A stretch of DNA of 7,219 bases from NCBI GenBank assembly GCA_029555925.1, contig JAKPQU010000386.1, positions 1-7,219 of the forward strand. Reading direction: 5' to 3'. A program made the translations under genes and the position numbers. This DNA comes from Bacillota bacterium. GTDB lineage: Bacteria > Eremiobacterota > SpSt-956 > JAKJGF01. The notes beneath the pieces are model-generated. The model saw nothing but the letters and a program-made list of their open reading frames with translations. It ran no database searches and was not told the origin of the DNA. Positions 1-5,771 of this stretch are shown here, in pieces (positions within the stretch are counted from its first letter, which is position 1; every line of letters starts with the position of its first letter).

Positions 1-19
1 TATCCATAAATAATGACCT

Positions 20-83
20 CGTAATGCGTAAAGCGTAATGCGTGATGCGCAGGGATTAAACCCGTCACGTGTCACGCGTCACG
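20..83. repeat. Heptamer array 1 (two opposed blocks)
   Basis: Two blocks of 7-base units. Bases 20-47 hold four head-to-tail units (CGTAATG, CGTAAAG, CGTAATG, CGTGATG); bases 63-83 hold three units of the opposite sense (CGTCACG, TGTCACG, CGTCACG). The blocks are imperfect reverse complements, with GGG (52-54) facing CCC (61-63) across an ATTAAA loop, so the region could fold into a long imperfect hairpin. It lies between an unseen upstream gene and that gene's likely terminator at 121-150. The same unit recurs in the other intergenic gaps of the window. Function unknown. Confidence 0.8.
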
Positions 84-120
84 ACGACTTAAATTCTAAT
101 AAGTTATGAAATACACTATA

Positions 121-150
121 AAGAGTCAGAAAAAATCTGACTCTTTTTTT
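121..150 (+). terminator. Intrinsic terminator of an upstream gene
   Basis: A perfect 10-bp stem, AAGAGTCAGA (121-130) with TCTGACTCTT (136-145), closes an AAAAA loop and runs into a T tract ending at 150. This is a classic rho-independent terminator for transcription on the + strand. It suggests that a + strand gene ends before the window and that the hydrogenase genes downstream need their own promoter. No comparable T tract exists for the opposite strand. Confidence 0.85.
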
Positions 151-240
151 ATGTAAAAAATTATATTACAGATAATGAAATTTTAGAAGGATTTTTTTAC
201 TAAAATTAGAATTGAATTAAGTTGAAATTCACTGGAAAGA

Positions 241-303
241 GACATGACCTGATATGAGAATCAGCAGCAAGTGAAGGCACAAATTTCATCATTCTCATAT
301 AAA
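241..303 (+). repeat. Dispersed hairpin element, copy A
   Basis: ATATGAGAAT (252-261) and ATTCTCATAT (291-300) form a perfect 10-bp inverted repeat around a 29-base loop. The loop contains AGTGAAG, shared at the same position with copy C near 7003-7080. It is preceded by GACATGACC (241-249), an 8/9 match to the GGCATGACC that opens copies B and C. The second half of the first hairpin, GGTCACAACC, is missing here, so this copy looks shortened. Role unknown: it could be a non-autonomous repeat, an RNA structure or a regulatory site. Confidence 0.75.
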
Positions 304-368
304 TATAATATATGGGAATACGTTAAAAAATTTTTTATTATGTGTTCACTGTTTCAAGGTAATCCCCG

Positions 369-396
369 CGTCACGCATCGTGCGTCACGCATCACG
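369..396. repeat. Heptamer array 2 upstream of the NuoE-like gene
   Basis: Four contiguous 7-base units: CGTCACG, CATCGTG, CGTCACG, CATCACG. The array ends 25 bases before the start codon of the NuoE-like gene and only 10 bases before its ribosome binding site, so it is very probably within the leader of the hydrogenase mRNA. It is clearly GC-richer than the surrounding AT-rich DNA. Confidence 0.8.
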
Positions 397-421
397 ATAA
401 TTAATTAAGGAGAGTGGTAAG

Positions 422-928
422 ATGTTAGAAGCTGAAAAGAATCAGTTGAAAAGCGAAATTACCCGGATGGCCGGAGCATACAATAACCATAGAAGTGGTT
501 TACTTCCCGTATTACTTCACATACAGCAGAAATATCGTTATATATCCAGTTATGCCATGCAGGAAGTAGCGGATGTATTTAATATTCATCCCGTCGAAGT
601 CTATGGTGTTGTGAGTTTTTATTCTTTCCTTTCAACTGAAAAGAAGGGTAAGTTTGTTATACATGTCTGTCAGACAATATCATGTGATATGGCAGGTAAA
701 GATGCCATTGTAAGACAGCTTGAAAATGAACTTGGTATAAAGTTCGGTGAAACTACTTCTGACGGTATGTTTACGCTTGCTTATACTAATTGCCTCGGAG
801 TGTGTGACCAGGGACCTGCTATACTTGTGAATGAAGATATTTATACAAAGGTTAAGCCTGAAGATGTACTGGATATAATTGAGATATACAGAGCAAAATT
901 TGGTGCCCATGTAACTATGGTTATTTGA
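422..928 (+). CDS. hydC: NAD-linked [FeFe] hydrogenase, [2Fe-2S] subunit (NuoE/HydC family)
   Basis: Thioredoxin-like [2Fe-2S] subunit of 168 residues, the usual length for NuoE/HydC. It carries the family cysteine pattern Cys83-x4-Cys88 and Cys124-x3-Cys128, the latter in NCLGVCDQGPA, and the typical N-terminal helical part with LLPVLLHIQQKY and the VYGVVSFYSFL segment. In this family it pairs with the FMN-bearing NuoF/HydB subunit and holds a side [2Fe-2S] cluster near the flavin in a soluble cytoplasmic complex. The start at 422 is backed by AAGGAGA at 407-413 with an 8-base spacer. The stop is 13 bases before the NuoF-like gene, so the two are surely co-transcribed. Its place beside HydA makes a hydrogenase subunit much more likely than a complex I subunit. 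The symbol follows the HydABC naming; hndA would be the equivalent in the Desulfovibrio naming. Confidence 0.9.
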   Translation: MLEAEKNQLKSEITRMAGAYNNHRSGLLPVLLHIQQKYRYISSYAMQEVADVFNIHPVEVYGVVSFYSFLSTEKKGKFVIHVCQTISCDMAGKDAIVRQLENELGIKFGETTSDGMFTLAYTNCLGVCDQGPAILVNEDIYTKVKPEDVLDIIEIYRAKFGAHVTMVI

Positions 929-941
929 GGAGGAAAAACGT

Positions 942-2115
942 ATGGTACACAAAAAAGGACCGGTAGTATTGATTGATTCGGATACAGATAGTGTCTTGAA
1001 AAAAGCCCTTTCCAGGAGCCGTGTGGATATTCTTGATGAAATAAGAAAATCAGGTTTAAAGGGAAGAGGCGGAGCAGGCTTCCCTACAGAGGCCAAATGG
1101 AATCTTGCAGGTACTGCAAAAAGTGATAAAAAATATGTTGTATGTAATGCAGACGAAGGTGAACCGGGTACATTTAAAGACAGAGTATTACTTGACGAAT
1201 ATACTGATGATCTGCTTGCAGGTATGACTCTGGCCGGTTATGTTATAGGTTCTACCCAGGGGATTATTTATTTAAGATGTGAGTATATATATCTTTATAA
1301 AAAAATAGAAAAGAAAATAGAAGAAAGACGTAAGAAAAATCTTCTCGGTAAGAATATACTCGGTAAAGAAGGATTTAATTTTGATATTTACGTGCAGCCC
1401 GGAGCAGGAGCCTATGTGTGCGGAGAAGAAACAGCTCTCATAGAAAGTCTGGAAGGTCATCGGGGAGAACCGAGAAACAGGCCTCCCTATCCTGTAGTTG
1501 TCGGATATCTCGGTAAGCCTACTATTGTTAACAATGTGGAAACTTTTATTACTGCCCTCCGTATCGTAGAATATGGGGCTGAATGGTTTAAAAATCATGG
1601 AACAGATAAGTCAACAGGAACAAAATTATTCAGTATATCAGGTGATTGTAAATTTCCCGGAGTATATGAACTGTCTATGGGTATTACAGTGAGAGAATTG
1701 TTGAAAATAGTTGGAGGAGAAGATGCAAAAGCGGTACAGGTGGGAGGAGCATCAGGCAGATGTGTTGCAAGAAATGAATTTGATTCTACTATTGCCTATG
1801 AAGATATATCTACTGGTGGTTCTATTATAATTTTTGGACAGCACAGAAATATGCTGGATGTAGCTGAAAATTTTATGGAATTTTTTTGCCGATGAATCCT
1901 GCGGTCAGTGCACACCATGCAGATATGGAACAGAGACCTTACTGGAAGGTATAGAGATGCTGAAGAAAAAGAAATGTTCTATAAAATATTTAAATGAACT
2001 TCTTCAACTGGGTGAAACCATGCAGCTTGCCAGCAAATGTGGACTCGGGCAGTCAGCACCGAATGCTTTTATAACTATTATGAAACATTTTAAACATGAA
2101 ATTTTACGCAGTTAA
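942..2115 (+). CDS. hydB: NAD-linked [FeFe] hydrogenase, FMN/NAD subunit (NuoF/HydB family), frameshifted
   Basis: FMN- and NAD(H)-binding subunit that exchanges electrons between NADH and the Fe-S chain. The first frame (942-1895, 317 residues) shows GRGGAGFPTEAKW (residues 41-53), CNADEGEPGTF (68-78), GAGAYVCGEETA (154-165), NNVET (187-191) and then the SLBB-like region. It stops just before the [4Fe-4S] domain. That domain is intact one frame over at 1888-2115, reading ESCGQCTPCRYG and a fourth cysteine in SKCGLGQSAPN. Dropping one T from the run at 1881-1887 joins the two into about 390 residues, with cluster ligands near Cys320, Cys323, Cys326 and Cys366. The break may be an assembly error, a real mutation or recoding. 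GGAGG at 929-933 supports the start. Even when joined, it is shorter than Thermotoga-type HydB: no N-terminal [2Fe-2S] domain and no C-terminal ferredoxin domain are present. Confidence 0.88.
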
Positions 2116-2120
2116 TGAGC

Positions 2121-2190
2121 CTTTTATATGAGAAGCGTAATGTGTGACAGGAGGAATAAATTCTCAGGTTGTGACCGGACGGTCATGCCC
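2121..2190 (-). repeat. Dispersed hairpin element, copy B (inverted)
   Basis: Read on the minus strand, it starts with GGCATGACC (2181-2189), a 4-base spacer and GGTCACAACC (2167-2176), which together form a TGACC/GGTCA hairpin. TGAGAAT follows directly, then a 25-26-base loop, then TTCTCATAT and AAAA. The order and sequence match copy C at 7003-7080, except that the left arm of the second hairpin lacks its first three bases. Its loop holds two heptamer-like units, CGTAATG and TGTGACA (2136-2149, + strand). It begins a few bases after the stop of the HydB-like gene. Confidence 0.78.
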
Positions 2191-2210
2191 TTTACTTATT
2201 ACTGAACCGA

Positions 2211-2258
2211 CCGTAATGGACTGTAAGAAAATAATTCCGGTAAATTACGGTTATTTTC
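2211..2258 (+). other. Two overlapping, competing inverted repeats in the hydB-hydA gap
   Basis: CCGTAAT (2211-2217) is the reverse complement of ATTACGG (2244-2250). GAAAATAA (2227-2234) is the reverse complement of TTATTTTC (2251-2258), with CCG (2237-2239) facing CGG (2248-2250) inside. The two pairings share ATTACGG/CGG and cross each other, so as RNA they would be mutually exclusive or form a pseudoknot. An attenuator-like switch before hydA is possible, but only the base complementarity is seen. Confidence 0.4.
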
Positions 2259-2262
2259 CTGA

Positions 2263-2283
2263 CGTCACGCGTCACGCGTCACG
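2263..2283. repeat. Heptamer array 3 upstream of hydA
   Basis: Three perfect, contiguous CGTCACG units. The array ends 63 bases before the hydA start codon. Units of the opposite sense (CGTAATG, TGTGACA at 2136-2149) lie about 115 bases upstream, inside element copy B, repeating the opposed arrangement of array 1. Confidence 0.88.
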
Positions 2284-2284
2284 A

Positions 2285-2314
2285 TTGTAAATATGATATG
2301 GTTATTTTTTACAA
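2285..2314. promoter_or_regulatory. Inverted repeat TTGTAAA-N16-TTTACAA upstream of hydA
   Basis: TTGTAAA (2285-2291) and TTTACAA (2308-2314) are perfect 7-base inverted half-sites 16 bases apart, 32 bases before the hydA start. The halves resemble Rex half-sites (TTGTNAA), but Rex sites are normally much closer together, so this is not called a Rex operator. It could be an operator of another regulator, a weak hairpin or chance in AT-rich DNA. Confidence 0.25.
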
Positions 2315-2346
2315 ACCCTGAGTAAATTATTTAAGGAGGCAAACTT

Positions 2347-4290
2347 ATGTCTGATAAAACTAATATACCGGTAGCGGATGAAAGAGCACCATTAAGCCAG
2401 AGAAAATATGATATAAAACCCCTTGGAGATAAAGATGCTATAGGGGCTATGGTTAAGATTACAATAGACGGAAATGAAATCAGGGTACCTTATGGCACGA
2501 CAATACTTGAAGCTGCCAGAAAACTTAATATACATATTCCTACACTCTGTTATCATGAAGACCTGTGTGTTGCAGGTGTGTGTCGTATATGTGTCGTTGA
2601 AATAGAAGGACAGAGACTGCTTCAGACAGCGTGCACCTATCCTGTGACTCCTCCTCATATGAAAGTAAAGACATATTCATCAAGAGTCAGAAAAGCCAGA
2701 AGGCATATACTTGATCTTATGTTAAGACATCATTACGGTGAATGTTATTCCTGTGTAAGAAATAATAACTGTGAGCTTCAGGCTCTTGCAAAAGAATATG
2801 GTGTGGATTTTTATCGTTTCGGTCATCCTGATAAGCAGGAAAAAGCAGTTGATAGATCCAGCTACAGTGTAGTAAGAGATATGAATAAGTGTATTCTATG
2901 CAGAAGGTGTGTGAGAACCTGTATAGACCTTCAGGAAGTAGGAGTCCTTGAAGCAGTAAACCGCGGCCCGGAAACGGATATAGTGACTTTTATGGATATG
3001 CCCCTTTCTGATGTGGTATGTATTAACTGCGGCCAGTGTATAAACCGCTGTCCCGTAGGAGCACTTCATGCTAATGATCCCAGTGATGAAATATGGGCAG
3101 CCATTGATGACCCGAAAAAGCATGTTATTATTCAGACGGCTCCCAGTCCCCGTGCTGCTATAGGAGAGTGTTTTGGCCTGCCTCCCGGCACTTCTGTTAC
3201 AAGACAGCTTAATACTGCCATCAGAAGATGTGGTTTCAGTAAAGTCTTCGATACGAATTTTACTGCAGATCTGACGATTATGGAAGAAGCTACGGAACTG
3301 CTTATTCGTCTGAAAAAAGCTCTTGTAGACGGCGATAAAAATGTAAAATTGCCTCAGTTTACTTCCTGCTCTCCCGGATGGGTAAAATACCTGGAGCATT
3401 TTTATCCTGAATTTACTGATTATGCTTCAAGCTGTAAATCTCCGCAGCAGATGTTCGGAGCATTACTTAAAACCTGGTATGCACAGAAATCTGGTATTGA
3501 CCCGAAAGATATTGTAACAGTTGCTCTTATGCCATGCAGCGCAAAAAAATTCGAATGTAATCGCCCTGAAATGAGATCGAGCGGTTTCAAAGATGTAGAT
3601 TACGGTCTTACATCCAGAGAACTTGCCCAGATGATCAGAGAAGCAGGTATTGATCTTCCCAAACTGCCTCCCACTGATTTTGATGATCCTGTAGGAGAAG
3701 CAAGCGGAGCAGGTCTTATATTCGGAGCATCAGGGGGAGTTATGGAAGCAGCGCTCCGTACGGCAGTAGAGATAGTTACCGGTATTAAAACAGAAGATAT
3801 CTTTAAAGATCTGGATATTATACCTGTGAGAGGTTTTGAAGGCGTAAAATATTATGAAATTACTGTTCCTCAAACAGCACCTGTTCCTTCAATCTTAAAG
3901 AATGCCCTGAAAGGTATTGATACGTTTGATTTCCTGAAAGGTGCCACCCTTAAGGTTGCAGTAGCTCATGGAACTGCAAATGCCCGTAAGGTAATGGAAA
4001 ATATTAAAGCAGGCGGGAAATTCAGTGAATGTCACTTTATTGAGTTTATGGCATGTCCCGGCGGCTGTCTCGGAGGAGGAGGACAACCCATACCTACATC
4101 TCCCGAGATAAGGAAAGCAAGAGCAAAAGCCATATATGATGAAGATAAGTCTCTTACATTGAGGAAATCTCATGAAAATACTCATGTTATAAAACTTTAT
4201 GAGGAATTTCTTACTGAAGGCCCGTGCGGACATAAGTCTCATGAATTATTACATACCCATTATATAAAGAGAGGAAATAAGATAGTTTAG
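2347..4290 (+). CDS. hydA: [FeFe] hydrogenase catalytic subunit HydA (NAD-linked, M3-type modular)
   Basis: Catalytic subunit, 647 residues, that reversibly reduces protons to H2 at the H-cluster. Domains in order: a charged N-terminal tail (1-34); a [2Fe-2S] ferredoxin domain (Cys68, Cys79, Cys82, Cys96); a NuoG-like His-Cys [4Fe-4S] site (His129, Cys133, Cys136, Cys142); a 2x[4Fe-4S] ferredoxin domain (Cys182/185/188/192 and Cys225/228/231/235); then the H-cluster domain. Its signatures are TSCSPGW (339-345), MPCSAKKFE (395-403) and EFMACPGGCLGGGGQP (566-581). The C-terminal small-subunit-like segment ends SHELLHTHY. TSCSPGW departs from the classical TSCCPxW in its fourth residue. AAGGAGG at 2333-2339 with a 7-base spacer fixes the start; an internal Met35 lacks such a site. 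No Tat signal or membrane segment is visible, so it is cytoplasmic. It follows the NuoE/NuoF-like genes as in HydABC and Hnd loci. No HydE, HydF or HydG maturase lies in this window. Confidence 0.96.
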   Translation: MSDKTNIPVADERAPLSQRKYDIKPLGDKDAIGAMVKITIDGNEIRVPYGTTILEAARKLNIHIPTLCYHEDLCVAGVCRICVVEIEGQRLLQTACTYPVTPPHMKVKTYSSRVRKARRHILDLMLRHHYGECYSCVRNNNCELQALAKEYGVDFYRFGHPDKQEKAVDRSSYSVVRDMNKCILCRRCVRTCIDLQEVGVLEAVNRGPETDIVTFMDMPLSDVVCINCGQCINRCPVGALHANDPSDEIWAAIDDPKKHVIIQTAPSPRAAIGECFGLPPGTSVTRQLNTAIRRCGFSKVFDTNFTADLTIMEEATELLIRLKKALVDGDKNVKLPQFTSCSPGWVKYLEHFYPEFTDYASSCKSPQQMFGALLKTWYAQKSGIDPKDIVTVALMPCSAKKFECNRPEMRSSGFKDVDYGLTSRELAQMIREAGIDLPKLPPTDFDDPVGEASGAGLIFGASGGVMEAALRTAVEIVTGIKTEDIFKDLDIIPVRGFEGVKYYEITVPQTAPVPSILKNALKGIDTFDFLKGATLKVAVAHGTANARKVMENIKAGGKFSECHFIEFMACPGGCLGGGGQPIPTSPEIRKARAKAIYDEDKSLTLRKSHENTHVIKLYEEFLTEGPCGHKSHELLHTHYIKRGNKIV

Positions 4291-4297
4291 TAACATG

Positions 4298-4330
4298 TGT
4301 GACGCGTAACGGTAAGCGTTACGCGTCACG
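4298..4330. repeat. Heptamer array 4: near-perfect 14-bp hairpin after hydA
   Basis: TGTGACGCGTAACG (4298-4311) and CGTTACGCGTCACG (4317-4330) are reverse complements at 13 of 14 positions, with a T-G wobble at the end, around a 5-base loop GTAAG. Each arm is two heptamer units. It starts 7 bases after the hydA stop and has no T tract, so it is not a standard intrinsic terminator. It could protect or process the 3' end of the hydrogenase mRNA. A promoter begins 8 bases downstream. Confidence 0.88.
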
Positions 4331-4337
4331 GCTAAAA

Positions 4338-4366
4338 TTGACTTCTTTATATCTGAATGTTATAAT
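4338..4366 (+). promoter_or_regulatory. Sigma70-type promoter for the glycosyltransferase gene
   Basis: TTGACT (4338-4343, 5/6 to consensus) and TATAAT (4361-4366, 6/6) are separated by exactly 17 bases. Transcription would start near 4373, giving a leader of about 33 bases before the start codon at 4407. This implies that the glycosyltransferase is a separate transcription unit from the hydrogenase genes. Confidence 0.75.
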
Positions 4367-4406
4367 TGCTATACTTTGATAATTTGCATCAGTAAAGGTT
4401 ACGTTT

Positions 4407-5600
4407 ATGAAGTTAGCTTTTATATTAATTTCTGCCATAGTTGCAGCTTTTAACCTGTGGCTATGTTTGAAGAGTCTACTTTACAGTAAAATACTTTTTA
4501 AGAGATTTTATTCCCGTAAATATAATGATGATTACAGCCCTAAAGTGAGAATATTCGTGCCATGCAAGGGGGCTGACCATAACCTTGAACTACATTTGAA
4601 AGCAGTTGTAGAGCAGATTTATCATAATTACATGGTTACCTTCATAGTTGATAATATCAATGATCCTGCAGTAGAAATAATCAATAAGATAGTTGAAGAA
4701 TATGATCATACAAAATTACTTGTCGCAGGTAAAGCAACACAATGCGGGCAGAAGAATCATAATCTCCTCTGCGGTATTGAAGACGATAACAAAGAAAGTG
4801 AAGTTTATGTATTTGCAGACTCTGATGTAATGCCTCACAGAACATGGCTCAAAGAATTAATCAGGCCTTTATCTTTAGATTCCGTCCCTGTTACTACAGG
4901 TTTTCGCTGGCTTATTCCTGAAGGATACAGCATAAGCGGCAGTCTTCATTCGATGATGAGTGCCTACCTGTGTGTACTTATAGCACATCAGACCTTCAGA
5001 GGTGTATGGGGAGGAAGTACTGCTATTAAGAGAAAAGAATTTGAAAAACTCAGGGTAAAAGAATTGTGGGAAAATTCGGTGGTAGATGATATGACCCTCA
5101 CTACATTACTTTTTAAGAAAAGAATAAACAGGGTTTTTGTTCCTACCTGTCTTACAGTAAGTTATAATACCCTGTCAAAAGTTACAGACGGTGTTCAGTG
5201 GTATTCCCGTCAAGCGGCATTTTTAAAAGCCTATTTGAAACCAATGTGGATTGTTATTGTAATACTCCAGTCGATTGCGCTGGCCATATCCTGCAGCACC
5301 TCTATTTTTGTTCTTCTCACCATATATTCCCGTGATTATTTTGATTATGCCATAATAGCATCTATTTTTTATCTGGTGAATATGTTCTGTTATGGCCTTA
5401 TGAAGTTTATATATAAAGACAATCAGAGATTTATTCACTGGTTATTATGTGCTCCTCTCATGCAGGTTCTCGGTTTTTACAGTCTCATAAAACCGGGATT
5501 TTCGAATAATATTGAGTGGCGCAATATCTGTTATGAACTTCACAGAGACGGACGTGTTAAGTCCATAAAGGAGTTAGAACCTGAACTGGAAAGAGTTTAA
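4407..5600 (+). CDS. Membrane family 2/21-like glycosyltransferase (ceramide glucosyltransferase-like)
   Basis: A 397-residue membrane glycosyltransferase that probably moves a sugar from a nucleotide-sugar donor to a lipid on the cytoplasmic face of the membrane. One N-terminal membrane segment (about 3-24) precedes a GT-A domain: VRIFVPCKG (47-55), Asp82, GQKNHNL (114-120, the GxKxxNL motif of this group), the DSD metal site (138-140), GGSTAIKRKEF (202-212) and VDD (226-228). QWYSRQ (264-269) sits where ceramide glucosyltransferases have the (Q/R)xxRW motif and is a divergent form of it. Three C-terminal membrane segments follow (about 279-304, 314-333, 344-361). The ending, with WRNICYEL and GRV, is typical of HpnI/ceramide-glucosyltransferase-like proteins. 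Donor and acceptor cannot be read from the sequence. The ribosome site is weak (AAAGG at 4394-4398), and the gene has its own promoter. A heptamer array begins at the base after its stop codon. Confidence 0.85.
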   Translation: MKLAFILISAIVAAFNLWLCLKSLLYSKILFKRFYSRKYNDDYSPKVRIFVPCKGADHNLELHLKAVVEQIYHNYMVTFIVDNINDPAVEIINKIVEEYDHTKLLVAGKATQCGQKNHNLLCGIEDDNKESEVYVFADSDVMPHRTWLKELIRPLSLDSVPVTTGFRWLIPEGYSISGSLHSMMSAYLCVLIAHQTFRGVWGGSTAIKRKEFEKLRVKELWENSVVDDMTLTTLLFKKRINRVFVPTCLTVSYNTLSKVTDGVQWYSRQAAFLKAYLKPMWIVIVILQSIALAISCSTSIFVLLTIYSRDYFDYAIIASIFYLVNMFCYGLMKFIYKDNQRFIHWLLCAPLMQVLGFYSLIKPGFSNNIEWRNICYELHRDGRVKSIKELEPELERV

Positions 5601-5635
5601 AAAAGTGAAAAGTGAAAAGTGAAAAGTGAAAAGTG
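5601..5635. repeat. Heptamer array 5: (AAAAGTG)x5
   Basis: Five perfect tandem copies of AAAAGTG begin at the base immediately after the glycosyltransferase stop codon. The unit length is again 7, but the sequence is unrelated to the CGTCACG family. Exact tandem repeats of this type are prone to slippage, so copy number is likely to vary between strains. Confidence 0.95.
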
Positions 5636-5658
5636 AGTAATAGTAAGCTTATTACTCA
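5634..5658. other. Hairpin after the AAAAGTG array
   Basis: TGAGTAATA (5634-5642) and TATTACTCA (5650-5658) form a perfect 9-bp stem with a 7-base loop, overlapping the last unit of the AAAAGTG array by two bases. No T tract follows, so it is only a weak candidate for a transcript end of the glycosyltransferase gene. It may be part of a composite repeat together with the array. Confidence 0.55.
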
Positions 5659-5699
5659 TTAATAGTTGTAATGATTTCAGTTACGAACAGAAATCCTCG

Positions 5700-5748
5700 C
5701 GTCACGCGTCACGCGTCACGCGTCACGATTCTCCCGTCACCTCTCACC
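5700..5748. repeat. Heptamer array 6 upstream of the radical SAM gene
   Basis: Four perfect contiguous CGTCACG units (5700-5727) are followed, after a short gap, by two decayed units CGTCACC and TCTCACC (5735-5748). The array ends 7 bases before the GGAG of the next ribosome binding site, a placement very like array 2 before the NuoE-like gene. Confidence 0.9.
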
Positions 5749-5771
5749 ATAAAAAGGAGTTATGTTTAATA

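Larger units (their letters stand above)
151..421. other. Non-coding leader region upstream of the hydrogenase genes
   Basis: No credible gene is seen here. The stretch is very AT-rich and holds hairpin element copy A (241-300), a 14-base perfect palindrome of A6T6 type (324-337) and heptamer array 2 (369-396). The hydrogenase promoter must lie somewhere in it. A TATAAT hexamer occurs at 304-309 but without a convincing -35 box at the right distance, so no promoter is called. A ribosome binding site AAGGAGA lies at 407-413. Confidence 0.6.

Noticed and set aside
304..309. TATAAT as the hydrogenase promoter
   Set aside because: No acceptable -35 hexamer lies 16-18 bases upstream, and the DNA is AT-rich enough for chance matches.
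680..1096. Minus-strand reading frames opposite the hydrogenase and other genes
   Set aside because: They lack family motifs and ribosome sites and lie fully opposite strongly conserved genes; they are antisense shadows.
1888..2115. Separate small [4Fe-4S] protein
   Set aside because: There is no in-frame start or ribosome site, and the residues are the expected C-terminal domain of NuoF; it is better read as the frameshifted end of HydB.
2285..2314. Rex operator upstream of hydA
   Set aside because: Half-sites resemble TTGTNAA but are 16 bases apart, far more than in known Rex sites.
422..4290. Complex I (Nuo) fragment
   Set aside because: NuoE- and NuoF-like genes are followed by a protein with all three H-cluster motifs, and no membrane Nuo subunits are present.
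20..5748. CRISPR array suggested by repeated short units
   Set aside because: Units are 7 bases, contiguous and without unique spacers, and they are scattered in several gaps; no cas gene is present.
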